DNA of 64,000 nt from an uncultured Trueperaceae bacterium (lineage in GTDB: Bacteria > Deinococcota > Deinococci > Deinococcales > Trueperaceae). Below, piece by piece: positions 9,819-18,659 of the stretch. Made by a program: the position numbers and the translations under genes. The stretch covers positions 31,570-95,569 of the forward strand of contig CAJXWR010000002.1 in the NCBI GenBank assembly GCA_913062675.1, in the 5' to 3' direction. Under the pieces are notes generated by a model. The model was not told where the DNA came from and searched no databases. It saw only the letters and a program-made list of their open reading frames with translations. Each line of letters starts with the position of its first letter. Positions within the stretch are counted from its first letter, which is position 1.

Positions 9819-10904
9819 TCAACCATCCCCCACGTCGAGCGAGTCGGCATCCACACGATTCCGCCCCGCCCGCTTCGCGCGGTACAGCCGCGCATCCGCG
9901 CGACGCACCACGTCACTCCCCACGTCCCCAGGATTCCACTGCGACACGCCAAAGCTTGCCGTCACCGAACCGAACGGCCCCAAGTCCATGCCCTCGATCG
10001 CTGCACGGCACCGCTCCGCAACGCGAGCCGCAACGTCACAGCCAACCCCCGGCGCAATGATCAGGAACTCCTCCCCCCCGTAGCGCCCGAGCACGTCCCC
10101 CTCCCGCAGCGATTGACGCACGACCGTCCCCACCTTGCGCAGCGCTTCATCCCCCGCCTCGTGACCATGCGTGTCGTTCAGCGACTTGAAGTGATCGAGA
10201 TCGAAGGCAATCACCGCCACCGGCTCCCCCGTCCGGTTCGCCCTCTCGAGCGCATCGGTCATCGCCTCATCCAACGCCCGGCGGTTGGGCAGCCCCGTCA
10301 ACGCATCGCGGTACACCTCCACACGAAGCCGATCCTGCTCCACCTCCACCCGCGCCAACGCTGCCTTCTCGAGCCCCAGCAGGAAGAAGAAGGCGACGAG
10401 CACGAGCAGGAAGGACTGATGCTGCAAGAACGTGACGAACACCGTGGCATCGGATGCGCCAGCGAACCGAATGATGCCCATCACGCTCGTCACCGCCACG
10501 ATGCCCAAGCCCACCCCGAACGCCGTACGCGTCTTGAACGTGAATTGTGGCATCAGCGTGACCAGCACCAGCCCGAGCGTCACTGCGGGTGACAATGCCT
10601 CCATCGCCGAGCGGGCGTCCACCTCGAGGTACAGCGTCAACGCCATCCGCAACAACCACAAGAACGCAATCACCAGGGTCGTCACCCGCTCCACGAACGG
10701 CACCGACTTCGGGTACAGCAGCATCGAGAAGAACGCGGGCACGAGCCACGCCGTGAGCAACACGTAAGTGATGCGCAAGGCAGGATCGGACACGTTCAAC
10801 ACCGCGGCGATCACCATGACGGGCGCCGCAATCACCAAACTCCACAAGTAGATCAGGCGCCGGACGCGCAAGCGGTCCGACACGTCCTCCGCACTCCGCT
10901 TCAC
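9819..10904 (-). CDS. Membrane-associated GGDEF diguanylate cyclase
   Basis: N-terminal TM helices; DALTGLPNRRALDEAM; GRYGGEEFLIIAPG. Confidence 0.93.
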   Translation of the reverse strand: MKRSAEDVSDRLRVRRLIYLWSLVIAAPVMVIAAVLNVSDPALRITYVLLTAWLVPAFFSMLLYPKSVPFVERVTTLVIAFLWLLRMALTLYLEVDARSAMEALSPAVTLGLVLVTLMPQFTFKTRTAFGVGLGIVAVTSVMGIIRFAGASDATVFVTFLQHQSFLLVLVAFFFLLGLEKAALARVEVEQDRLRVEVYRDALTGLPNRRALDEAMTDALERANRTGEPVAVIAFDLDHFKSLNDTHGHEAGDEALRKVGTVVRQSLREGDVLGRYGGEEFLIIAPGVGCDVAARVAERCRAAIEGMDLGPFGSVTASFGVSQWNPGDVGSDVVRRADARLYRAKRAGRNRVDADSLDVGDG

Positions 10905-11575
10905 GACACCCGCTCCCCACGCACGACGGCTGCAAGCTCACAAGGCAACCGCCTGGCCTTTCCATCCACGTCGACGCGGATTTCTTCAGCCTCCGGATCG
11001 TTCGTCACGATGCGGAGCATTGCGCCTGGCGTCACACCCAACGCCGCCAAGTCGGTCAAGACCCTCGGATCTTGACTCCGAAGGCGCGCCACCCGCAACG
11101 TTGCCCCTTCGGGCAGCTCGAGCAGCGGTTCGTCCGGGGTGTCCGGCAGCGACCCATCCAACCGTGGAATCGGATCGCCATGCGGGTCGTGCGTCGGATC
11201 GGCCAGCAGCAGGGCGAGCCGCTCGGCGAACCGGTCACTCACCACGTGCTCGAGCGCCTCCGCCTCCTCGTGCACCTCATCCCAGCCGTACCCCAAAGAG
11301 CGCATCATGAACGTCTCGACGAGACGGTGACGACGCAGCAACCGCAGCGCTTCCCGCTCACCTGCCTCCGTCAACGTCGCCCCCCGGTACCGCACGTGCT
11401 GCACGAGACCCAACTCGCCGAGGCGCACGAGCATGCCCGATACGGATGCAGGCGTGAAGCCAAGCCACTCTGCAATCGCATTCGTCGAGGCGCGGCCCTC
11501 CCGACTCAAGGACCATATGGCCTTGAGGTAATCGCCCACGGCGTGACTCACGTCGGGATGCACTTCACCCTTCAC
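10901..11575 (-). CDS. DtxR/MntR-family metalloregulator
   Basis: VGDYLKAIWSLSREGRASTNAIAEWLGFTPASVSGMLVRLGELGLVQH..LTEAGEREALRLLRRHRLVETFM; C-terminal FeoA/SH3-like part. Confidence 0.93.
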   Translation of the reverse strand: MKGEVHPDVSHAVGDYLKAIWSLSREGRASTNAIAEWLGFTPASVSGMLVRLGELGLVQHVRYRGATLTEAGEREALRLLRRHRLVETFMMRSLGYGWDEVHEEAEALEHVVSDRFAERLALLLADPTHDPHGDPIPRLDGSLPDTPDEPLLELPEGATLRVARLRSQDPRVLTDLAALGVTPGAMLRIVTNDPEAEEIRVDVDGKARRLPCELAAVVRGERVS

Positions 11576-11728
11576 GATGCCAGCGAGTTTAGCGAATGTG
11601 CCGCGGACGCCCTTGGAGCAAGGCGTCTTGTGCGGTCACGGGCCTCCTCCCAGGTGGCGTCCATTGACGCAGTACGCGACGGAGTCACCACGCCCAGTTA
11701 CGTTCATTCGCGACGCGAAGCGAATCGC

Positions 11729-13201
11729 TCACTGCCCTTGGGCTTGTGAGAACCCCTGTTCTCCGTCGAACGCATACAAGTTCTCCGTCTTGATCACATC
11801 GATGCCAGCGTCCACGAGCCGGCCGAGCAGGTCCACCACCGCACGGTTCGACACGGTTCCCGCGTCGCTCGCCATGAAGCGGCACCGCCAGTGATCGGTC
11901 GTGAACGTTTCGGGCAGCCCCTCGGGCCACACCTTCACCCCGCGGTTCGTGATCACCTGCAGTTCCAGAGGGGCGGCTTGCGCCTGCAACGCCTCCGCCA
12001 GGCGGTCGGGATTGCGGTCGTGCTCGCGCCAGTCGGCGAACACGTCCACGCCCAGCAGGGTCTTCACCTGCGGCGGACGCGGCGTGGCACGCGGAACCTG
12101 CGCCACGGGACGGTTCGCGTAGCGCGCTGGGGCGAGATGCCGTGGCTCCTCACCAAGACGTTCGATGATCGCCTCGGTGAACCCCATGGTGTTCACCTGC
12201 TCCTTGCTGACCCCCTCGCGGTACACGTCCCCCGTATGTACGCCATCCTCGATGGTGGTCAACCAGGCGTTGTGCACCCGCTCTGCAGCATCCCCCGCCC
12301 CGAGGTGCTGCAGCATCATCACGCTCGCGAGCAGCAGGCCCGACGGGTTGGCGATTCCCCGCCCCGCGATGTCGGGTGCGGATCCGTGAATCGCCTCGAA
12401 CAGCGCGACGGTCTCCCCCACGTTGGAGGAGGGTGCAAGACCGACCGAGCCGGTCAACTGCGCCGTCACGTCACTCAGGATGTCGCCGTACAGGTTGGGC
12501 ATGACGACGAGGTCGAACGCCTCGGGCGTGTCGGCGAGACGCGCGGCCCCAATGTCGACGATCATCTGCTCGTGCTCGATGTCGGGGTAGGCCTCGGCGA
12601 CCTCCTCGAACACGCGAGCGAACAGCCCGTCGGTCATCTTCATGATGTTGTCCTTGACGAGCGCGGTGACCTTGCTTCGCCCCTGCGCACGCGCCTCCTC
12701 GAAGGCGTAACGGATGATCTTCTCGCTGCCGGGTCGCGTGATCAGTTTCAGGCACTGCACCACCTCGTCGGTTTGGCGGTGCTCGATGCCGGCGTAGAGG
12801 TCCTCCTCGTTCTCGCGCACGACGAGGACGTTCATGTCCGGGTGCCGGGTGGCGACGAACGGGTGGTACGAGACGGCCGGGCGCACGTTGGCGAACAGGC
12901 CGAGGCTCTTGCGAAGCGTCACGTTGAGCGACTTGTAGCCACCCCCACGCGGGGTGGTGATGGGCGCCTTGAGCAGCACCCCCCGGTCGCGCAGGACGTC
13001 CCAGGCCGAAGGGTCGATGCCGGAGGCGACCCCCGACTCGTAGACGTCCTTCCCGAGCCGCACGTGCTCGACGTCGAGATTCGCCCCCGCCGCCTCGAGG
13101 ATTTGCAGGGTCGCGTCCATGATTTCCGGTCCGATGCCATCGCCACGGGCCACGGCGATGCGCAGCGGTGTCGTCGTGTTCGTCACGTCAGGGCCTCCCA
13201 A
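11729..13201 (-). CDS. icd: Isocitrate dehydrogenase, Thermus-type with C-terminal extension
   Basis: GDGIGPEIMDATLQILEAAGA, MNVLVVRENEEDLYAGIEH, NLYGDILSDVTAQLTGSVGLAPSSNVGE; ~140-aa C-terminal extension. Real start may be GTG ~13186 (VTNTTTPLRI). Confidence 0.9.
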   Translation of the reverse strand: MGGPDVTNTTTPLRIAVARGDGIGPEIMDATLQILEAAGANLDVEHVRLGKDVYESGVASGIDPSAWDVLRDRGVLLKAPITTPRGGGYKSLNVTLRKSLGLFANVRPAVSYHPFVATRHPDMNVLVVRENEEDLYAGIEHRQTDEVVQCLKLITRPGSEKIIRYAFEEARAQGRSKVTALVKDNIMKMTDGLFARVFEEVAEAYPDIEHEQMIVDIGAARLADTPEAFDLVVMPNLYGDILSDVTAQLTGSVGLAPSSNVGETVALFEAIHGSAPDIAGRGIANPSGLLLASVMMLQHLGAGDAAERVHNAWLTTIEDGVHTGDVYREGVSKEQVNTMGFTEAIIERLGEEPRHLAPARYANRPVAQVPRATPRPPQVKTLLGVDVFADWREHDRNPDRLAEALQAQAAPLELQVITNRGVKVWPEGLPETFTTDHWRCRFMASDAGTVSNRAVVDLLGRLVDAGIDVIKTENLYAFDGEQGFSQAQGQ

Positions 13202-13292
13202 GGGACGGTGCGTTCAGGCTGTCCCCCGCACCGTCGAATGCCCATCAACATACCGAAAACGTGGCATGCGCCTGCTTGACCGTCACGCAAAG

Positions 13293-13328
13293 GGGAGCGC
13301 GATTCGGACCCTTCCGAATCGCGCTCCC
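13293..13328. terminator. Hairpin: 15-bp perfect stem, 6-nt loop
   Basis: gggagcgcgattcgg / accctt / ccgaatcgcgctccc, between the small lipoprotein and icd. Confidence 0.7.
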
Positions 13329-13352
13329 GTCTGTCTTGCTGGTGCGCCGAAC

Positions 13353-13565
13353 TCAGTCGCCGAGTTCGGGGATGGTGAGGGTCGCCGTGCTGCACTGGCC
13401 ACCCGTCGACGCGCCTTCAGCGGTGGTGCTGAAGCACAGGGTGACGGGCAGCGTGCGTGCGTCCGTCGCTGTGGGTGAGGCGCCACCACAAGCGACGAGG
13501 AGCACGAGCGTCACGAGGGTCAGGGCGAAAAGGCGAAGCGTGTGGGCGGGTCGAAAGGCGTGCAT
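13353..13565 (-). CDS. Small predicted lipoprotein
   Basis: Signal with lipobox LVTLVLLVACGG; shares TGATG overlap with the upstream GLUG protein gene. Confidence 0.7.
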   Translation of the reverse strand: MHAFRPAHTLRLFALTLVTLVLLVACGGASPTATDARTLPVTLCFSTTAEGASTGGQCSTATLTIPELGD

Positions 13566-16453
13566 CAGCGCACCTCCAGGATCACGATGAGGGGCGCGGT
13601 TGCCCCCGGAGCGAGGTTCGCATCGGGCCAGTACCAGGCGTCACCCGCTTTGGTCAGGGCGGTTCCGTCCGCACTGGTCTCGATGCCGAGAATCGTGCTG
13701 CCCGTCGCGCGAGGGGCAATCCAAACGTCCTGCATGGCGGTGGCACCGTCGTTGCGGATCACGGCGCGTGCGCGAATGCGGATCGCGCCATCCTCGCTGA
13801 CCTCGGTCGCCTCGACCGTCAGGGCGTTCCCATCGATCGTGACCGGGACGCTCGCCTGAGCGCGTGGCGTGACCGTCACCGCGCTGGATGCGGCACCCAC
13901 GCCCGCATCGGTCACGACGCGAAGCCGCACCGTGGCGGGCGTGCCGTTCGTCAACCCGTCGATTCGAACGGGTGACGTCGTCACCGAAGGGAGGAACGGT
14001 TGCCAGGCGCCCCCGTCGACGCGGACCTCGAGGTTGGTGAAGTCGACGTCGGGAGCCGTGAAGGTGATCCAGGCGGCACCGTCGTCGGGCAGCACCCCGA
14101 GGTTGGTGGGGGCGTCCGTGGTGGCGATGGCGCGCGCCACATCCACCTGGTAGCTGCGCGTCGTGGTGCCATCCTCGGCGGTGACGACGATGGGGACGCT
14201 GCGCGGGTCCGCGTCCACGGTCACGCGCGCCGTGGCGGTACCCGTGCCGCCCCCCACGCCGTCGATCGTGACGGTGGCCGCGTCGTCCATCGTGCGAACG
14301 GTAATCGTCACGCGGGTGACGTCGGCGGGAGCGTCGAGTGCGTAGCTCGTGCGGTCGGGTGCGAAGCTGGGCGTGAGCGTGCCGGCATCGACGGTGAGGT
14401 TCACGAGTCGAGCCTCGCTCGACAGGACGGGCGCCGGCTCCGTGACCGCAGAAACGCACGACGGTTTCGTCACCGTGCCCGGCGTGAAGCTGCCATCATC
14501 GACCACCTGCCAGAGGAGGAACGGGTCGCTCGACCCATCGCAGATACCCCACACGGCATCGGGATCGCTCGACCGCGCGCCGTTTGCAATGGCCCAACCG
14601 GCAGCCTCGAGGAACGCGTGGCTGCGAAGATCGGTCGTGGATACCCCCGTCCCCTCAACGGTCGGGTCTCCACTGCCCGCAGCTTGATTCGTGCGCTCCG
14701 TGTCCCAGAACGAATCGGTCGTGATGATCGTGGTGGTCTGCACTCTGCCGTAGAGGCCGCCTACGGTGCTGCCCGTTGCCTTGACGTCGCCTGTGGCGAA
14801 ACTACGCTCGACTTCCGATCGGTCCACGTATCCGATGAGGCCGCCGATGTCGGTTGCGGAAACGTCGGTCACGGACACGGATCCCGTGGCGTAGGTATCG
14901 CGCATGAACGATTCCTCCACGTATCCATGAAGCCCCCCCGCGTACCCGAGGGTGCCTGTCACGTTGCCCGTGGCGAAGGACCGTTCGACCGTTGACCGTC
15001 GCACGTATCCCCCGAAGCCACCTACCCATTCCGTGGCGGAGACCGTACCGAATGCGGCTGCGTCGATGAATGTCGAGGCTTCCGCGTCGCCGACGAGTCC
15101 GCCGACATGTTTAAGGGTGCCCTCGACCGACGCGTCGGTCGTTGCATGGTTCACCGTAGCCCGTTTCGCGCGTCCGATGAGGCCGCCAGCTTTTTCGCTT
15201 CCCGTGTAGATGGTTCCGGTGGACGAGACGTGCGCGATGAAAATGTCCTCGGCGTCCCCGACGAGGCCTCCAACCTCACTCGTGACGCTTGAGACCGTCA
15301 CGTTGGCGGAGGCATGCAGAATTCGGACGCCGTTTCGCGTCTCCCCGACGAGCCCACCCATGTTGCCGTCGCCCGAAGGGAGGCCAAGCACCGTACCGGT
15401 GAATCTAGCGTCCTGCAGGGTGGAGCCATCGCGCAATTTGCCCGCGATACCGCCGACGTGTTGACGGCCTGTGACCAAGCCTGACACGTTCACGCTTTCG
15501 ATGCGCACCGCCTTCGCCTCGCCGAAGAGCCCACCCACGGTCTCGGTTCCTCCGAACGTGACGTCGACGGTGGCGTCAGAGGAGTCGACTGCGCCGTGTT
15601 CCAGGTATCCGACGACACCACCAATCTTGCTACCGCTACCATCCGAAGGTGAAACCCAGAGGGTGGCCGTCGCGGTGACGTTGCGCAGTACCGTTTCCTG
15701 CGTGTGACCCACGACGCCACCCATCTCCGAATCGCCACCCGAAAGGGTGACGTCGACTGAAACGTCCCCTAGGGAGCCTTGCTCCATGCCTCCTGCGACG
15801 CCACCGACCGATGCCGACGTATCCGTCGCCGTGATGGTCGCGTGAACCGTCACGTTGCGAAACGTTGTTCGGCGCGCGTTGCCGACGAGGCTACCCACGT
15901 CCGAAGCATCGACCTCGACGTTCACGGGTGAGAGGGTGACGTCGCGGATCATGGCGCGTTCGGTTGCACCGAAGAAGCCATGGTCCGCCGAGGTTGCGGA
16001 CAGCGTGAGGGTGCCGATCGTGAAGTTGCCTCCATCGAACGTGCCGCGGAACGGTGCTCCACCCGTTCCGATGGGCGTCCACGGCGACGCGGTCGAAAGA
16101 TCCACGTCGTTGGTCATCTCGAAGTGCGCCTGCCAACACGCATCACTCGCACTCGACGTGAGGTTGCCGAAGTAGTCGGTCATGGACAGGAAGTGCGCCG
16201 GACTCGCGAGCTGATAGGGATCCGCTTCGCTACCCGTCCCGTTCGCCACGCCGCTCGACATCGACGCGCCAGACCACGCGGCGAGGGGCCCGCAGACCTC
16301 TTGGGCACTTGCGAAGGACGGTACGAACGATGCAATCAAGACGATGAACGAAGCGCGCAGCAGGCGGCCTTGGGTTGCGCGCGAGAAGACCGTCCGTGCG
16401 TCGCGCGAGCGTGAAGAATCGTGGGTGAGCGACGAAGGGTTTGAATGCGACAT
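13565..16453 (-). CDS. Large secreted GLUG-repeat protein with Cadherin-like/Ig-like C-terminal domains
   Basis: Signal peptide (..LIASFVPSFASAQE); about 14 GGLVG/GGLIG repeats with ERSFATGNV-type segments; C-terminal LVNLTVDAGTLTPSFAPDRTSYALDAPADVTRVTITV (cadherin-like beta sandwich). Confidence 0.88.
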   Translation of the reverse strand: MSHSNPSSLTHDSSRSRDARTVFSRATQGRLLRASFIVLIASFVPSFASAQEVCGPLAAWSGASMSSGVANGTGSEADPYQLASPAHFLSMTDYFGNLTSSASDACWQAHFEMTNDVDLSTASPWTPIGTGGAPFRGTFDGGNFTIGTLTLSATSADHGFFGATERAMIRDVTLSPVNVEVDASDVGSLVGNARRTTFRNVTVHATITATDTSASVGGVAGGMEQGSLGDVSVDVTLSGGDSEMGGVVGHTQETVLRNVTATATLWVSPSDGSGSKIGGVVGYLEHGAVDSSDATVDVTFGGTETVGGLFGEAKAVRIESVNVSGLVTGRQHVGGIAGKLRDGSTLQDARFTGTVLGLPSGDGNMGGLVGETRNGVRILHASANVTVSSVTSEVGGLVGDAEDIFIAHVSSTGTIYTGSEKAGGLIGRAKRATVNHATTDASVEGTLKHVGGLVGDAEASTFIDAAAFGTVSATEWVGGFGGYVRRSTVERSFATGNVTGTLGYAGGLHGYVEESFMRDTYATGSVSVTDVSATDIGGLIGYVDRSEVERSFATGDVKATGSTVGGLYGRVQTTTIITTDSFWDTERTNQAAGSGDPTVEGTGVSTTDLRSHAFLEAAGWAIANGARSSDPDAVWGICDGSSDPFLLWQVVDDGSFTPGTVTKPSCVSAVTEPAPVLSSEARLVNLTVDAGTLTPSFAPDRTSYALDAPADVTRVTITVRTMDDAATVTIDGVGGGTGTATARVTVDADPRSVPIVVTAEDGTTTRSYQVDVARAIATTDAPTNLGVLPDDGAAWITFTAPDVDFTNLEVRVDGGAWQPFLPSVTTSPVRIDGLTNGTPATVRLRVVTDAGVGAASSAVTVTPRAQASVPVTIDGNALTVEATEVSEDGAIRIRARAVIRNDGATAMQDVWIAPRATGSTILGIETSADGTALTKAGDAWYWPDANLAPGATAPLIVILEVR

Positions 16454-16543
16454 GCGCGTAGTTTGTCACACGCGTACCTGATATGTGACGAGTGAGGTGC
16501 GGCGCGACGTCGAAACGACCCCTACCAACCTAACGAGGTTGCG

Positions 16544-16927
16544 TTACCGTCCCAACCAAGCCCCCAGCAGCACGGCGACTCCCGCCAACGTCAATGTTCC
16601 ACCCACGTACAACGCGGCCTGAGCCGCACGATCCTGCTGAAGCAATCCCTGCACGTCCACACCAAACGTGGAAAACGTCGTGAGGGCACCGAGGAACCCC
16701 GTCGCGAGAAACAACCGCAGGGCGGGCGACGCCTCACTCCCCACCCCCCGCGCCAACAGGAACGCCAACGCGAACGTCCCCACCACGTTCACCACCAGCG
16801 TCCCCACCGGAAAACCACTCCAACGCCCCACCGGAACGCCCGCGAGTCCGACCGTGACGCCCCAGCGCACGAGTGCGCCCAACGCACCCCCACCCGCCAC
16901 CGCCAGGACGCTCCATGCAACGCTCAC
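16544..16927 (-). CDS. crcB: Fluoride channel/exporter CrcB
   Basis: GGALGALVRWGVTVGL, FPVGTLVVNVVGTFALAFL, ATGFLGALTTFSTFGVDV. Confidence 0.93.
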   Translation of the reverse strand: MSVAWSVLAVAGGGALGALVRWGVTVGLAGVPVGRWSGFPVGTLVVNVVGTFALAFLLARGVGSEASPALRLFLATGFLGALTTFSTFGVDVQGLLQQDRAAQAALYVGGTLTLAGVAVLLGAWLGR

Positions 16928-17889
16928 AGCATCACGCTCCGCGTTCCCTCCTGCACGAGTCGCAAGGGAACCTCCCGAAGATCCGACAACGCCTCCCGCA
17001 CCGCCGCCTTCTGCCCATCGGGCGCCACCACCATCACGAACGCACTGATCTTCCCGCCCGGAAGCTGCGCCTCCGCGCCCGTCGCGCGCACCCGCGCCAC
17101 CAGCGCCTCAACCTCCTCGTCCACGAACCGGCCCGGAAGCCGCTGCTTCAGTCGCTGCTGCTCACCGAACGCCTCGGCAATCCCCGCCAGGTCCCCCCGC
17201 GCGAACGCGTCCGCCAAGGTCGGCACCAACGCCCGAATGTCATGCAGCACTGGCAGCGCCTCATCCAAATGACTCGTCAACAGGTCGAGCGACGGTTTCG
17301 ACTTCAGGTGCCGCCCCGAATAGAACAGCAAGAACGCGTCCTCGAACCGCTCGACGATCCCCTCCGCGAGATCGAGCCCCACGTCCCGAACGCTCTCGCC
17401 GTCGTACCCCAGGCGGCGAATCCCACCCAGCGCGCAGATCGCCGGGTCGTGAAAGCCCGATGCGCCCCGCAGGCGGTCCACCTCCACCTCCGCCGCCTCG
17501 AGCAGAAGCGACCAAGGATCCACGTTCCCGCCCGTCAAGCGCCGCAAGGCATGCAGGATCGACACGGTCAACGCGCCACTCGTCCCCAACCCCGACTCGC
17601 CCGCCAAGTCCACGCGAAAATCCACGTCCAACGGCCGGTCGGCAAGCCCCGTGAGGAGCAACGCTTCACGCAGCAAGTCGTGCCGCACCTGCCGCCCCGC
17701 ATCGGTCCGCTCATGACTATCCCGATACCGCACGTCGAAACGACCATCGAGATCGTCCTTCACCGTCACGTACACGTACTTGTCGACCGTCGCGCTGATC
17801 GTCTCCCCACCGAACCGCGAGGCGTAAGGCGCGAGGTCACTCAGCCCACCTGCGAGCGGAATGCGAAGCGGTGTCTTGGCAAGAATCAT
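16924..17889 (-). CDS. GHMP-family sugar kinase (HddA-like)
   Basis: MILAKTPLRIPLAGGLSDLAPYASRFGGETISATVDKYVYV; DLAGESGLGTSGALTVSILHAL. Start trimmed to ATG 17889. Confidence 0.9.
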   Translation of the reverse strand: MILAKTPLRIPLAGGLSDLAPYASRFGGETISATVDKYVYVTVKDDLDGRFDVRYRDSHERTDAGRQVRHDLLREALLLTGLADRPLDVDFRVDLAGESGLGTSGALTVSILHALRRLTGGNVDPWSLLLEAAEVEVDRLRGASGFHDPAICALGGIRRLGYDGESVRDVGLDLAEGIVERFEDAFLLFYSGRHLKSKPSLDLLTSHLDEALPVLHDIRALVPTLADAFARGDLAGIAEAFGEQQRLKQRLPGRFVDEEVEALVARVRATGAEAQLPGGKISAFVMVVAPDGQKAAVREALSDLREVPLRLVQEGTRSVML

Positions 17890-18659
17890 GCGGTCTCCCT
17901 CCCCCCATTCACGCGCACGTCGGGTAAACCGTGAAGCGCACGAATGCGCGCCTCCACCCCGGCCACGTTCACCTCCGGCGTCGGCGCGGTCCCCCCAAGG
18001 TGCAGCCACTCGGTCGCTTCGACCCACCCCACCTCCAGACCCGCCTCGATCATGCGCTGCAGGTTGTGCAACATGCGAACCTCCCCATTCTCCGCGACGT
18101 CCGTCATGCCCGCCATCACGCTCCGCGGCAGTTTCCAAACGCCCACGTCGTACCGGTCGCTCGAACCCTGGAACGCCCGCACGATCCGCTCCCCCTCCAC
18201 GTCCACGCGTACCGTCGGGTTCTCCCCCGGGTGCGCCGGCGCGAGCGTCAACACGGTCTCGCTGGGGTGCGCCGCCAAGGCGGCGAACTGCTCCGCCTTC
18301 ACGTAGCCATCGGCAAGCCACATCAGCCAAGGCACGGTCGTTGCCTCCCCCCACCCCGCCGTCGCCTCCGCCGCGAGCGCCAAGGCATGCCCCGTCCCTC
18401 GTGGGTCCTCCTGCTCGACGTACGTCACCTCGAGCCCATCGACCTCACCGCCAAAGAAGGCTTTCACCTGCTCCCCGTGATGCCCCACGATCAACACCAA
18501 CCGGTCACGACCCGGCGTGACCGCACCACTCGCCAGCAGGTTCTCCACGCTGAACGCCAGGAATGGCTTCAAGCCAATCGGGTACATGCACTTCTGCAAG
18601 TACCGCCCGAGCTCCCCGAAGCGCGTGCCCTTGCCCGCCGCGAGGCACAACGCGTTCAC
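17886..18659 (-). CDS. Sugar-phosphate nucleotidyltransferase-like protein
   Basis: GTG start VNALCLAAGKGTRFGELGRYLQKCMYPIGLKPFLAFSVENLL. Confidence 0.87.
   Translation of the reverse strand: MNALCLAAGKGTRFGELGRYLQKCMYPIGLKPFLAFSVENLLASGAVTPGRDRLVLIVGHHGEQVKAFFGGEVDGLEVTYVEQEDPRGTGHALALAAEATAGWGEATTVPWLMWLADGYVKAEQFAALAAHPSETVLTLAPAHPGENPTVRVDVEGERIVRAFQGSSDRYDVGVWKLPRSVMAGMTDVAENGEVRMLHNLQRMIEAGLEVGWVEATEWLHLGGTAPTPEVNVAGVEARIRALHGLPDVRVNGGRETA

Noticed and set aside
16454-16543. Possible fluoride riboswitch for crcB
   Set aside because: This segment is downstream of crcB on the minus strand, and no riboswitch consensus was recognised upstream of the operon.
17890-18354. N-terminal extension of the GHMP kinase ORF to 476 aa
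   Set aside because: Overlaps the nucleotidyltransferase on the same strand; the family N-terminus begins at 17889.
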